Source of the DNA: Zhouia amylolytica | Lineage (GTDB): Bacteria > Bacteroidota > Bacteroidia > Flavobacteriales > Flavobacteriaceae | Assembly (NCBI RefSeq): GCF_900116365.1 | Contig: NZ_FPAG01000008.1 | Span: 222,658-286,657, forward strand | Length of the DNA stretch: 64,000 nucleotides | Reading direction: 5' to 3' | Shown here: positions 43,744 through 53,398 of the stretch, piece after piece | Layout: every line of letters begins with the position of its first letter | Position numbering within the stretch: the stretch's first letter is position 1 | Notes under the pieces: model-generated | What the model was told of the DNA's origin: nothing | What the model saw: the letters and a program-made list of their open reading frames with translations, nothing else | Databases searched by the model: none | Translations under genes and position numbers: made by a program

Positions 43744-44559
43744 ATGAAAAAACACATTTCACTTGTTCTATTCTCGGTTTTATTTGTTGCCTGTGCTACA
43801 AATCCGTTTACAGGCAAGAAAACAATGGCTTTGGTGTCTAATGACGAATTATTCGCATCCTCTTTTCAGCAATACGATAAGTTTTTAAATGAAAATAAGG
43901 TTATAAGTGGTACGGCAGATGCGCAACGCGTAAAAAGAGTTGGACAACGAATAGCGGTTGCTGCAGAGAAATGGTTGAATGCTAATGGATACGAAGGATA
44001 TTTAAAAGATTATAAATGGGAGTACAACCTTGTGAATGATAAACAGGTGAATGCATGGTGTATGCCTGGAGGTAAAATAGTGGTGTATACAGGTATATTG
44101 CCTATAACAAAAACCGATGCCGGTTTAGCAGTTGTGATGGGACATGAAGTAGCACATGCACTGGCAAATCATGGACAACAACGTATGAGCGCGGGGGTTT
44201 TACAACAAGCAGGTGCTGCTGGTGTAGCAGTTGCAACAGGAGGCCAGAGTTCGACAACTCAGGAATTATGGATGACGGCATATGGAGTAGGCTCTCAGGT
44301 AGGAGGAATGCTTCCATTCAGTAGAAGTCATGAAACCGAGGCCGACAGAATAGGTATTCAATTAATGGCTATTGCCGGATATAACCCTGATGAAGCGGCT
44401 AAATTGTGGGAACGAATGAGTGCTAATTCAGGAGGAGGAGCTCCTTCGGAAATATTAAGTACACACCCTTCTAATGATTCCCGAATCAGTAATTTAAGAG
44501 CATGGTCGCCTGCTGCTAAAACCGAAGCTAAAAAGTTCGGTGTAACCAGCTTTCAATAA
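43744..44559 (+). CDS. M48 family metallopeptidase lipoprotein
   Basis: A 271-residue M48 protease lipoprotein (VACAT, Cys17) with HEXXH at 134-138 (His134, Glu135, His138) and the third zinc ligand Glu197 in SHETEADRIG. It resembles LoiP/YggG and the protease part of BepA, periplasmic zinc proteases that act in outer-membrane quality control. No membrane segments, so it is not HtpX. A -7-like TAAATTTG lies at 43711-43718. A good terminator follows. Confidence 0.9.
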   Translation: MKKHISLVLFSVLFVACATNPFTGKKTMALVSNDELFASSFQQYDKFLNENKVISGTADAQRVKRVGQRIAVAAEKWLNANGYEGYLKDYKWEYNLVNDKQVNAWCMPGGKIVVYTGILPITKTDAGLAVVMGHEVAHALANHGQQRMSAGVLQQAGAAGVAVATGGQSSTTQELWMTAYGVGSQVGGMLPFSRSHETEADRIGIQLMAIAGYNPDEAAKLWERMSANSGGGAPSEILSTHPSNDSRISNLRAWSPAAKTEAKKFGVTSFQ

Positions 44560-44588
44560 CAATGAAAGAAAAATAAATAGTATATTCG

Positions 44589-44618
44589 AAGCTGTTCAAA
44601 TTATGAGCAGCTTTTTTT
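44589..44618 (+). terminator. Intrinsic terminator
   Basis: AAGCTGTTC (44589-44597) pairs with GAGCAGCTT (44605-44613), one G-T wobble, then a T-run. It ends the M48 gene. Confidence 0.8.
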
Positions 44619-44669
44619 ATGAATAATAAGATAAACAGGCCCTGATGCCCTAACAAAATCTGTTAATAT

Positions 44670-46001
44670 ATGACGCGAATTGCACTTCAAAAAGGAAGTA
44701 AGAAATTATTGAATGCTTGGGCATTTTACGATTGGGCAAATTCAGTGTATAGTTTAGTGATATCTTCGGCCATTTTCCCGATTTTTTATGGTGCTTTATT
44801 CAGGGTTGCGGGTATAGAAAAAGTAACCGTTTTTGGAGGTGAAATTGCTCGGGCACCTTTAATCAGTTATGTTACTTCAGCGGCATTCGTTTTTATTGCC
44901 ATTATTACACCATTGATATCGGGTATAGCAGATTACCTGGGGAATAAGAAAGTGTTTATGAAATTCTTTTGTTACCTGGGAGGCGTTTCATGTATAGGTT
45001 TGTATTGGTTTTCACTTGAAAATATTTACGTTGGTTTATTATGTTACTTCTTTGGATTGGTTGGATTTTGGGTGAGCTTTGCAATCAACAATTCCTACCT
45101 TCCGGATATAGCCTTTCCCGAACAACAAGATAGAATAAGTGCAAAAGGGTTTTCCATGGGGTATATTGGAAGCGTTATTCTTTTAGTGCTGAATTTAGCC
45201 ATGGTTATGAAACCTGGTTTATTCGGTATTACTTCCGATGCGGGTGAGGCTGCTGAAATTCTCGCCATGAAGTATTCCTTTGTTTCTGTGGGTATTTGGT
45301 GGATACTATTTAGTCAGTATACTTTTTACCATTTACCTAAAGGGAATAAGAAAGCGGGGGAGAGAAAAAATATCATTCTCAACGGTTTTAAAGAATTGAA
45401 ATTAGTCTGGCACCAATTAAAAGAACAACCTGTCCTGAAACGGTATCTGGGTGCCTTTTTTGTGTATAGTATGGCGGTGCAAACCGTTATGTTGATTGCA
45501 ACCTATTTTGGAGAAGAAGAAATAGCCTGGGGTTCGGCCGACGAACGTACCATGGGGTTGATTGTTAGTATTTTAGTCATACAGTTGGTTGCAATTGTAG
45601 GAGCTACGCTCACGGCACAGGCATCTAAGAAATATGGTAATATAAACACATTAATGGTAATTAATATTATGTGGATTATGATCTGTATTTATGCATATTA
45701 TTTAGAAACTCCAACAAATTTCTACATAGCCGCAGCTTGTGTCGGATTGGTTATGGGAGGGATTTAAGCTTTATCCCGATCTACCTATTCGAAGTTTTTG
45801 CCGGAAACAACAGATACTACCTCCTTTTTTAGCTTCTATGATGTTGCTGAAAAAATTGGAATTATCATAGGCACTTTTATGTATGGTTTAATAGCTCAGG
45901 TCACGGGAAACATGCGGAATTCAATAGTGTTTTTAGGAATTTTCTTTGTCATGGGGGTATTTCTTTTGTTTAGAGTACGAAAAATTAAATCGTTACCATA
46001 A
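44670..46001 (+). pseudogene. UMF1-type MFS transporter gene with in-frame TAA
   Basis: Together the frame encodes about 443 residues of an Atg22/UMF1-type MFS transporter with 11 to 12 membrane segments, starting MTRIALQKGSKKLLNAWAFYDWANS, a family hallmark. It is interrupted by TAA at 45765-45767 (codon 366), inside the conserved GGxQALSRS loop motif, where Gln is expected (GGI-stop-ALSRSTYSKFLPETT). The frame after the stop is unchanged, so a single C-to-T change of CAA would explain it. It can be read as a nonsense pseudogene, a sequencing error or a readthrough site. A separate gene starting at about 45798 (TTG) is unlikely. Confidence 0.85.
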
Positions 46002-46085
46002 CGTATAATTAAGCACTTTGCCGATTTATAATTAATTCATATGTAGTCTGTTATATATTTATATCGCATTACAAAAGTATGGAAT

Positions 46086-46574
46086 ATGAAACCTATTAAA
46101 ATTCTATTCCTACTATGCTATATTGCAACTACCCCAATAATTCTTTCATGTAGCGCAGAAACAGAAGACCCTGATGTTTCTACGGATATTTTTGAGGCAT
46201 ATATTAACGATACGCATTTTACTGCGAAAGACGTTGTTTTAATGCTTAGAGGTGATTATATAGATATCATCGGAAATGATACAGAAACAGATCAATCAAT
46301 CTTCATTACCCTGAAAAGAGCTAACAAAGAACGCTATGTCTTTGGGAAATCTTCAATTAATGGAGAAGGAAATGAGGCTGCTTTCTATAATCGAAATAAC
46401 AGTGATGAGTTTACCACCTCGTTTGTGAATAAAAATTGTGGAGAAGTTAAACTTGATATTTCAAAATGGAGCGAAGGAATGATTTCCGGAGAATTCTATT
46501 TTGAGGCTTCTAATGATGAAAATAAAGTTATCCAGGTGTCTCAGGGACGATTTGAAAAGAACTTCTATGAATAA
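46086..46574 (+). CDS. DUF6252-like lipoprotein
   Basis: A 162-residue lipoprotein (ILSC, Cys22), then an acidic linker and a beta-rich domain with FTAKDVVLMLRGDYIDIIGNDTE and GEVKLDISKWSEGMISGEFYFEA. This pattern matches small lipoproteins in Bacteroidota assigned to DUF6252; that assignment is from memory and not tested. Function unknown, probably surface or periplasmic. It follows the transporter gene by 84 bp and has its own terminator. Confidence 0.65.
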   Translation: MKPIKILFLLCYIATTPIILSCSAETEDPDVSTDIFEAYINDTHFTAKDVVLMLRGDYIDIIGNDTETDQSIFITLKRANKERYVFGKSSINGEGNEAAFYNRNNSDEFTTSFVNKNCGEVKLDISKWSEGMISGEFYFEASNDENKVIQVSQGRFEKNFYE

Positions 46575-46595
46575 ATAAGCTTTTGTCGATTAATA

Positions 46596-46627
46596 AAAAA
46601 ATGCTCGGGGAATACCTCGAGCATTTT
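46596..46627. terminator. Intrinsic terminator
   Basis: AAATGCTCG (46599-46607) and CGAGCATTT (46618-46626) form a stem with a 10-nt loop, between A- and T-runs. It separates the converging lipoprotein and head-GIN genes. Confidence 0.85.
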
Positions 46628-46674
46628 TAGTTTTGGTTGATTACTGGTTTTGGCTGACCACTATTTATAGTTAA

Positions 46675-47406
46675 TTAGATCTTAGTTACATCGCCACTTC
46701 CAACAATTTTATTGTCAGTGCTACCTGGGTTACCTTGATATTTTACATCTCCGCTTCCTACAATCCTTGTTTTAAGCTTACCACCATTACAATGAACTTT
46801 GGCATCACCCGATCCGGAAATAGAAACCGATACGTCTTTTGCTTTTAAATCATATGCATGAATATCTCCAGACCCTGAAATAGCACATTCAAAAGAAGAA
46901 GTGTATCCTGTAACACTAATGTCACCCGACCCGGAAACATTTGCCTCTACAGTATCGCTGTTAAGACTTAATTTAATGTCGCCTGATCCTGAAAGACTTG
47001 TTGTAAAGTTTGTAGCTTTAATTTCATTTTTTGAAACAATATCGCCGGATCCGGATAAATAAACCCCGGAGATGTCTTCAAAAGGAACGGTAATTAGAAT
47101 TTTTTTACCTCGGCTGGTCGAAAGATTATATCCTTTTTCCGTTTTTATTTTAAGTTGATCACCATCAACTTCGGTAACAATATATTCGAGTAGGTTTTCC
47201 TCCGCCTCAATAGTAATCTTACCTTCAGAACCTTTCACGAGTACAACATCAAAAAAACCTGCCATACTTACAGTGTCATAATCACCTACCTTTCGGGTTT
47301 CTGTGGTAACCTTACCATTACCGTTTACTTTTTTACTACCCCACCATTGAGCACTTGCTGCTGAGGTAATTGTAAGGGCAAATAAAAATAAAATTGATTT
47401 TTTCAT
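46675..47406 (-). CDS. Head-GIN (DUF2807) secreted protein
   Basis: A 243-residue protein with a signal peptide (about 1-19, ASAQ), no lipobox, and a DUF2807 domain with recurrent SGSGDI turns (eight or so, about every 20 residues), so probably a beta-helix. It begins VKVNGNGKVTTETRKVGDYDTVSMAGFF, the family start. It is the last gene of the ECF sigma operon, 24 bp after the DUF4097-like gene. Its relative at 3681-4409 is a lipoprotein with SSGSDI turns. Confidence 0.82.
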   Translation of the reverse strand: MKKSILFLFALTITSAASAQWWGSKKVNGNGKVTTETRKVGDYDTVSMAGFFDVVLVKGSEGKITIEAEENLLEYIVTEVDGDQLKIKTEKGYNLSTSRGKKILITVPFEDISGVYLSGSGDIVSKNEIKATNFTTSLSGSGDIKLSLNSDTVEANVSGSGDISVTGYTSSFECAISGSGDIHAYDLKAKDVSVSISGSGDAKVHCNGGKLKTRIVGSGDVKYQGNPGSTDNKIVGSGDVTKI

Positions 47407-47430
47407 TTTAGTTGTTTTGAGATTGATGAA

Positions 47431-48510
47431 TTAGTTTTTATACAATTTAACACTACCGTAGTCTGAATTGATAGATAATTTATTTTTACCCTTTGAGCCG
47501 TAATAGCCTTCATAATGTTTTTCAGTAGATTTTTCTGTGCTATGACTCATATTAAGATCTTCCTTTCCGCTTAACCCGGCATATTCTAATTGAATATTAA
47601 AATCGAAATGATAATTTGGGTCATAACCAATTCTTATTCCGGCGTAATCACTTCTGATTTCAACATTACCGGCATTTGAAGAAAGGTTGTCAATTTTTAT
47701 AGATCCATAATCAGATGATAGAGATACATTTCCATGAACATCACCGATTTTAGTAGTTAAATAATCTCCATTTGCTTGCAGGTTATTAACGGCACCAATT
47801 TTTATAGATCCATAATCGCATGAAAACTCGAGATTACCTGCCTCTCCAATTACGGAGGTTGTGTAGTCGGCACTAATAATAAGATTACCTGCTTTGTCAA
47901 TTTCATAGCCTGAATAATCGGCACTGATTTTACCGCTTTTCATATATCCTATCGTAGACTTAGAGGTGTAATCAAAGCTTAATGTATTATTATCCGCATT
48001 GAGTTCTCCAATATTCATTTTACCGTAGTCACAACTTATTTTGGCAACACCGTCTAATGCATCTAAATTGATTCCACCGTAATCGTTGCTGAGGTCTACA
48101 CTGTTTGTAACCGGCATCTTAATGGTGTAATTGATTTCCATACTTACATTATTGCTTCCCCAACTCCAATTCCAGCCACTACTTTTTTTGAAAATGGTTT
48201 TAGCAGAAACCATAGCGTTTGAAGCCGAAAAATCAACATCGATCTCATCTAGTTTCTTCTGAACTTTATCTTCATTGTTACCACTGGTTTTAATATGAAC
48301 CTCAATTTCTATACGGTTCTGATTCCAGGTTGTTATGTATAAATTTCCATAACTGTTATCAACCTTCAATAAGGCATTGGCGTTTACACTATACTCTTTA
48401 TTTATCTTTTTTTCCTTGGTGTATTTTCCGGTATGGGAAGGATTGGTTGCAAGCAACATAGCTGGCAACAAAAGAAGGAATAGTGTAATTTTATATAACA
48501 TAGTTTTCAT
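47431..48510 (-). CDS. DUF4097-like repetitive beta protein
   Basis: A 359-residue secreted protein with a signal peptide (about 1-21) and repeated SDYGSIKI, SDYGGINLD and SADYSGYEI turns, suggesting a beta-helix like those of DUF4097. The start at 48510 could also be three codons later. No membrane segment after the signal, so it is periplasmic or exported. It is 61 bp downstream of the anti-sigma-like gene and 24 bp ahead of the head-GIN gene, so probably regulated by the sigma factor. Confidence 0.75.
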   Translation of the reverse strand: MKTMLYKITLFLLLLPAMLLATNPSHTGKYTKEKKINKEYSVNANALLKVDNSYGNLYITTWNQNRIEIEVHIKTSGNNEDKVQKKLDEIDVDFSASNAMVSAKTIFKKSSGWNWSWGSNNVSMEINYTIKMPVTNSVDLSNDYGGINLDALDGVAKISCDYGKMNIGELNADNNTLSFDYTSKSTIGYMKSGKISADYSGYEIDKAGNLIISADYTTSVIGEAGNLEFSCDYGSIKIGAVNNLQANGDYLTTKIGDVHGNVSLSSDYGSIKIDNLSSNAGNVEIRSDYAGIRIGYDPNYHFDFNIQLEYAGLSGKEDLNMSHSTEKSTEKHYEGYYGSKGKNKLSINSDYGSVKLYKN

Positions 48511-48571
48511 CTTTTTAAGATTTAATTGTTATGAAAGGTCATGCATTGTTTAGTTAGACCTATACCTGGTT

Positions 48572-49135
48572 TTAAACCTGATTAGCAGGCAATGCATTTT
48601 CCTTGTCTTTTAATTGTTTTACTTCTTCGATCTGATTTAAAACATCTTGTAATAAATCAATTCTGGTTTGAAAATTGGTAATCATTGCATGCAGTATTTT
48701 TTTAGTATTACCATTTTCTTTAAGATCTTGTTCTAGTTTTTTATAATCATTATCTAATTTTTTTATCTGAAGCATGGCGTCATCGACCATCTTCTGGGTT
48801 TCGGGGGTAACTTCTTTATTTATTTTTTCTATTTCCTGCTCTAGTAAAGAGGCAAAATAGAACTGTGTCTTTTCAACTTCCGGAGCAACTTTTGATGTCT
48901 TTTGAGTATTTACAAAAACACCAGCTCCTAAAGCAATTAGTATGGCCAGCGATGCAGCAATAGAAAGTGGTTTCCACCAGGATCTTTTTTTAGATGGCCC
49001 TTCAATATTTAAAGTGGACTGACTATTCAAGCGTTCTAAAAATCGCTCTTCATGACCAGCTGTTGGCTCTTCAATGTCAAATTGACCATGAAGTTCCTCG
49101 AAAAGTGCATCAATATTATCTTTCTTTAAGTCCAT
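48572..49135 (-). CDS. Anti-sigma-factor-like membrane protein
   Basis: A 187-residue protein with a cytoplasmic N-terminus (about 1-55: DLKKDNIDALFEELHGQFDIEEPTAGHEERFLERL), one membrane helix (about 57-73) and an extracytoplasmic coiled-coil region (about 80-180). It overlaps the sigma gene by 10 bp. Topology and coupling match single-pass anti-sigma factors, though no HxxxCxxC zinc motif is present. The coiled coil may sense envelope state. The role is inferred. Confidence 0.7.
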   Translation of the reverse strand: MDLKKDNIDALFEELHGQFDIEEPTAGHEERFLERLNSQSTLNIEGPSKKRSWWKPLSIAASLAILIALGAGVFVNTQKTSKVAPEVEKTQFYFASLLEQEIEKINKEVTPETQKMVDDAMLQIKKLDNDYKKLEQDLKENGNTKKILHAMITNFQTRIDLLQDVLNQIEEVKQLKDKENALPANQV

Positions 49136-49683
49136 ACTTCAGTTAATTTTTTTCTTAAACTCGCTTTTGCTCTTGAAATGGTTGTTCTGCAATTAGCATA
49201 ACTCATTCCCATTATTTCACTTATTTCCTCATAGTCATAACCTTCTATTAAATGTAAGGTCAAAGAAACTCTGTAATTGTCCTTCAGCGTTTTCATGGTT
49301 TCTAACACTTTTTGAGCCTTCATGTTTTTGAAATCATGATCAGGATCAATGCCATCGTTGTCTTCGACCCTGTACATTACATCATCTAACGGAACGTCAT
49401 CATTTTTTTGTTGTTTTCTGTAATGATAGATACTGTTGTTAACTACAATACGTTTTAACCAGGCTCCAAAAGTGGTGTCTCCCCTGTAGGAATCTAATTT
49501 CGTAAATGCACTTAAGAAAGATTCCTGCAGAACGTCTTCTGCCTCGTAGGGATCATGGACAATTCGTACTGCAATGTTATACATCGCTTTGAAGTATCTC
49601 TTATATACTTCCATCTGGGCTACTTTGTCCCCCTTTTTGCATAATTGCAATAATGCTTCAATATCTAAATTACTTCGGCTCAA
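49126..49683 (-). CDS. ECF RNA polymerase sigma factor
   Basis: A 185-residue ECF sigma factor with region 2 (AEDVLQESFLSAFTKLDSYRG, about 46-66, with TFGAWLKRIVVNNSIYHYRK following) and region 4 (YEEISEIMGMSYANCRTTISRAKASLRKKL). It is the first gene of an operon with an anti-sigma-like membrane protein and two repetitive beta proteins. A palindrome upstream (49718-49739) may control it. The target promoter is unknown. Confidence 0.92.
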   Translation of the reverse strand: MSRSNLDIEALLQLCKKGDKVAQMEVYKRYFKAMYNIAVRIVHDPYEAEDVLQESFLSAFTKLDSYRGDTTFGAWLKRIVVNNSIYHYRKQQKNDDVPLDDVMYRVEDNDGIDPDHDFKNMKAQKVLETMKTLKDNYRVSLTLHLIEGYDYEEISEIMGMSYANCRTTISRAKASLRKKLTEVWT

Positions 49684-49717
49684 AAAGTGATTGTTTACTA
49701 TAAAGATGAAGATTAAG

Positions 49718-49739
49718 GTTCAATTGTTACAGTTTGAAC
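49718..49739. promoter_or_regulatory. Inverted repeat upstream of ECF sigma gene
   Basis: GTTCAA-N10-TTGAAC (49718-49739), a perfect 6-bp dyad 35 bp ahead of the sigma-factor ATG (49683). It could be an operator. Confidence 0.4.
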
Positions 49740-49805
49740 AGATATTTTTTTAAAAGATTTTGATTTTGTGAGTGTTATACCAGTGTGCGGCTTCCTGTAG
49801 TATAA

Positions 49806-50624
49806 CTATTTATTAAGGCTCCAGAAATGATGCAGAGGTCCATTTCCTTTACCAGCCTTTAGTAGGTCTGCATTTTGGATAGCACCCTGAATAAATACTT
49901 TAGATTTTTCAATCGCGGAAACTAAGTTGTATCCCTTTCCTAAATAAGAAGCTATTGCTGAAGATAAGGTGCATCCTGTGCCATGAAGATTACTGGAATT
50001 GATTTTTCTGGATTCAAAACTGCTATGCTTGCTTTGCGTAATATCATATAAGGTGTCAATAGTATAATTACCACTTAGGTGGCCGCCTTTTAATAAAACG
50101 GAAACTTCAAATTTGTCTGCCAATTTTTGCGCAAAACCGGCAAGATCGTTCTCATCAATTTTTTCGCCCAGTAATGTTTCAGCTTCCGGAATATTGGGAG
50201 TTATTAAGGTGCTTAAGGGAAATAGCCTGGCAACAAGATTTGATACGGCCTCCGGTGCTAATAACTTTTTTCCCGAACTGGAAATAAGTACTGGATCTAA
50301 TACAATCAACGGGGAAGGATGCATTTGCAAACAATCTGCAACTCCTTCAACAATAGCCGCATTCGCCAGCATTCCTATTTTGATAGCATTAATTTCAATA
50401 TCTTTAAGGATTAGGTTGAGTTGCTCCTGAACAAATTCGTAAGGTAAGGTCTGAATTTGCGACACACCTAAAGTGTTCTGGGCAGTAAGCGATGTGATTA
50501 CTGAAGTAGCATAACAACCGCAGGCGCTAATGGTTTTAATGTCGGCTTGAATACCCGCTCCACCACTGGGATCACTCCCTGCTATCGTTAAAATATTTGG
50601 AATACTTTGTTTTTCTTTTTGCAT
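49806..50624 (-). CDS. thiD: Hydroxymethylpyrimidine/phosphomethylpyrimidine kinase
   Basis: A 272-residue ThiD of thiamine biosynthesis, which phosphorylates HMP and HMP-P. It has the ribokinase-fold N-terminus AGSDPSGGAGIQADIKT, VLDPVLISSSG, and the anion-hole/catalytic HGTGCTLSSA near the C-terminus. The ATG at 50624 gives the conserved start; the open frame upstream begins with a TTG. No other thi genes adjoin. Confidence 0.9.
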   Translation of the reverse strand: MQKEKQSIPNILTIAGSDPSGGAGIQADIKTISACGCYATSVITSLTAQNTLGVSQIQTLPYEFVQEQLNLILKDIEINAIKIGMLANAAIVEGVADCLQMHPSPLIVLDPVLISSSGKKLLAPEAVSNLVARLFPLSTLITPNIPEAETLLGEKIDENDLAGFAQKLADKFEVSVLLKGGHLSGNYTIDTLYDITQSKHSSFESRKINSSNLHGTGCTLSSAIASYLGKGYNLVSAIEKSKVFIQGAIQNADLLKAGKGNGPLHHFWSLNK

Positions 50625-50742
50625 TTGTTGAAAACGAGGATTGCAGTACAATTAATACGAATTCCTGAGTCAAAAATAACAATTTTTAAATGTTCGCTCT
50701 ATAAAAGTTATTTCAGCTCCATAAATTTAAATCTTGGCATGG

Positions 50743-50871
50743 CTATTGTCTAAATACAATAGAATAACTTGAGCTTGTTTTTGTTGTAAAAAACTGGTGT
50801 TTAGTTGTTTATGCTAAAGTGAGTATTGTTAGAAAAGATAAATAAACAGCTCATTCTGGATGACAGAATGA
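50743..50871 (+). promoter_or_regulatory. lon leader with two perfect dyads
   Basis: Upstream of lon, CTATTGT-N6-ACAATAG (50743-50762) is a perfect 7-bp dyad, possibly an operator. TCATTCTG-N5-CAGAATGA (50851-50871) is an 8-bp stem with a 5-nt loop just 13 bp before the ATG at 50885; it could affect translation. No CIRCE-like element was found. Confidence 0.45.
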
Positions 50872-50884
50872 CTTAAAAGTGATT

Positions 50885-53335
50885 ATGAGTAAAACAAAAC
50901 TTTTAAATATTGACAGTTTGTCATTGCAAAACTTTGATGAAGATGCAGAGTTAATTCCATTAATGACACCTGAAGATGAAGAAGAGATTAATAACGAATC
51001 CCTGCCGGAATCTTTACCAATTCTTCCTTTGAGAAATACGGTATTATTTCCAGGGGTGGTTATTCCTATTACAGCTGGACGAGATAAGTCTATTAAGCTG
51101 ATAAAGGAAGCTTCTAATGGAGGTAAGATTATTGGAGTAGTTTCGCAAAAGGATGAAACCGTTGAAGATCCGACCCCGGATGATATTAATATGGTAGGAA
51201 CGGTAGCAAGGATACTGAGGGTGTTACAAATGCCTGATGGGAACACTACGGTTATTATTCAGGGTAAAAAGAGATTTGAAATTGATGAAATTACATCTGA
51301 AGATCCTTATTTCAAGGCAACTATTAAAGAGGTGCCGGAAGCTCGTCCTGAGAAGGAAAATAAGGAGTTCGATGCGATTATTGATTCCATCAAAGAGTTA
51401 GCGCTTCAGATTATCAAAGAAAGCCCGAATATTCCTTCGGAAGCATCATTTGCCATTAAGAATATTGAAAGTTCTTCATTTCTTATCAACTTCATTTCAT
51501 CAAACCTAAATCTCGATGTAAAAGAGAAGCAGGCATTGCTTGAGACGAATGATTTAAAGGAAAGAGCCCTGGCTACCCTGAAGTTTATGAATGTTGAATT
51601 TCAACGTTTAACACTTCAAAAAGATATTCAATCTAAGGTGAAGCTGGATCTCGATCAGCAACAACGCGAATATTTCTTACATCAGCAAATGAAAACCATT
51701 CAGGAGGAACTGGGTGGAAATTCATCGGAAACGGAGATTGAAGAAATGCGTGAACGTGCTAAAAAGAAGAAGTGGAGTAAAAAAGTTCAGGAGCATTTCG
51801 ATAAAGAACTGAGTAAGATACAGCGCATGAATCCTCAGGTTGCAGAGTATTCCATACAACGTAACTACCTCGACCTCTTTCTGGAGTTACCTTGGAATGA
51901 ATTTTCTAAGGATAGTTTTGATTTAAAGAGAGCGCAAAAAATTCTGGATAGAGACCATTATGGTCTCGAAGATGTTAAAAAGCGAATAATAGAATATTTG
52001 GCAGTTTTAAAACTCCGTAACGATATGAAATCGCCTATTTTATGTCTTTATGGACCTCCGGGAGTTGGTAAAACCTCATTAGGTAAATCAATTGCGGAAG
52101 CTATAGGAAGAGAGTATGTTCGAATGTCTTTAGGAGGTCTGAGAGATGAGGCTGAGATTAGAGGTCATAGAAAAACATACATTGGTGCAATGCCGGGTAG
52201 AATTATTCAATCGATCAGAAAGGCGGGTAAATCAAACCCTGTATTTATTCTGGACGAAATTGATAAGCTTTCGGTTAGTCATAGCGGAGACCCTTCTTCA
52301 GCTATGCTTGAAGTTTTAGATCCGGAACAAAATCATGAGTTTTATGATAACTTTCTTGAGGTAGGGTACGACTTGTCTAAGGTAATGTTTATTGCTACTG
52401 CCAATAACCTGTCTACTATTCAACCGGCGCTGCGAGACAGAATGGAAATTATCAATGTAACCGGTTATACCATTGAAGAGAAAGTAGAGATTGCCAAACG
52501 TCATCTTTTACCTAAACAATTAGAGGAGCATGGTTTAAAGAAAAAAGATCTGCAGATAGGCAAAAAAGAACTGGAAAAGATCGTTGAAGGTTATACCCGT
52601 GAATCTGGAGTAAGAAGCCTTGAGAAACAGATCGCTAAAATGGTTCGCCACGCTGCTAAATCCATTGCTATGGAAGAAGAGTACAATGTAAAGGTTACAG
52701 CCAAAGATGTGGAAGATGTCTTAGGACCTGCTCGATTGGAACGCGATAAATATGAGAATAATGATGTTGCAGGGGTGGTAACCGGATTGGCATGGACCAG
52801 TGTTGGAGGTGATATATTATTTATTGAGTCGATCCTTTCAAAGGGTAAAGGAAGCTTGAATATAACAGGGAACCTGGGACAAGTAATGAAAGAGTCCGCA
52901 ACCATTGCCATGGAGTACATTAAGTCAAATGCTGAGGACTTAGGAATTAATCCTGATGTATTTGATAAGTACAATGTGCATATGCACGTTCCGGAAGGAG
53001 CAACGCCTAAAGACGGTCCAAGTGCAGGGGTAACCATGTTGACCTCATTGGTTTCGCTCTTTACGCAAAGAAAAGTTAAGAAGAGTATAGCAATGACTGG
53101 TGAAATTACCTTAAGAGGAAAAGTGTTGCCGGTTGGAGGTATAAAAGAAAAGATCCTTGCAGCCAAAAGAGCCAAAATAAAAGAGATTATCCTGTGTGAG
53201 GATAATAGAAAAGATATAGAGGAAATAAAACAAGACTATCTAAAAGGACTAACCTTCCACTATGTACGTGAAATGAGAGAAGTAATTGAAATAGCAATTA
53301 CCAAACAAAAAGTTAAAAACGCCAAGAATTTATAA
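50885..53335 (+). CDS. lon: Endopeptidase La (ATP-dependent Lon protease)
   Basis: An 816-residue LonA protease. Residues about 45-240 form the LON substrate-binding domain ([15 protein letters not shown]). The AAA+ domain has Walker [10 protein letters not shown] (about 390-398) and Walker [10 protein letters not shown] (about 454). The protease domain has the Ser-Lys dyad: Ser713 (DGPSAGV) and Lys about 754 (GGIKEK). Start at ATG 50885. It degrades misfolded and regulatory proteins in the cytoplasm. No neighbour suggests a specialised role. A stem-loop follows. Confidence 0.96.
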   Translation: MSKTKLLNIDSLSLQNFDEDAELIPLMTPEDEEEINNESLPESLPILPLRNTVLFPGVVIPITAGRDKSIKLIKEASNGGKIIGVVSQKDETVEDPTPDDINMVGTVARILRVLQMPDGNTTVIIQGKKRFEIDEITSEDPYFKATIKEVPEARPEKENKEFDAIIDSIKELALQIIKESPNIPSEASFAIKNIESSSFLINFISSNLNLDVKEKQALLETNDLKERALATLKFMNVEFQRLTLQKDIQSKVKLDLDQQQREYFLHQQMKTIQEELGGNSSETEIEEMRERAKKKKWSKKVQEHFDKELSKIQRMNPQVAEYSIQRNYLDLFLELPWNEFSKDSFDLKRAQKILDRDHYGLEDVKKRIIEYLAVLKLRNDMKSPILCLYGPPGVGKTSLGKSIAEAIGREYVRMSLGGLRDEAEIRGHRKTYIGAMPGRIIQSIRKAGKSNPVFILDEIDKLSVSHSGDPSSAMLEVLDPEQNHEFYDNFLEVGYDLSKVMFIATANNLSTIQPALRDRMEIINVTGYTIEEKVEIAKRHLLPKQLEEHGLKKKDLQIGKKELEKIVEGYTRESGVRSLEKQIAKMVRHAAKSIAMEEEYNVKVTAKDVEDVLGPARLERDKYENNDVAGVVTGLAWTSVGGDILFIESILSKGKGSLNITGNLGQVMKESATIAMEYIKSNAEDLGINPDVFDKYNVHMHVPEGATPKDGPSAGVTMLTSLVSLFTQRKVKKSIAMTGEITLRGKVLPVGGIKEKILAAKRAKIKEIILCEDNRKDIEEIKQDYLKGLTFHYVREMREVIEIAITKQKVKNAKNL

Positions 53336-53348
53336 AGAGTTGCTTAAA

Positions 53349-53376
53349 TTAAGGCTGGATTTAAATCCAGCCTTAA
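53349..53376 (+). terminator. Stem-loop after lon
   Basis: TTAAGGCTGGAT (53349-53360), loop TTAA, ATCCAGCCTTAA (53365-53376). A strong stem but only a weak T-rich tail, so partial readthrough into cmk, 22 bp further, is possible. Confidence 0.7.
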
Positions 53377-53398
53377 TATTTAAATACAGATTATATTG

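Noticed and set aside
45798..46001. Separate small membrane protein gene
   Set aside because: It is the in-frame continuation of the UMF1 transporter after the TAA.
52591..53175. 194-residue minus-strand frame inside lon
   Set aside because: Shadow of a strongly conserved protease domain.
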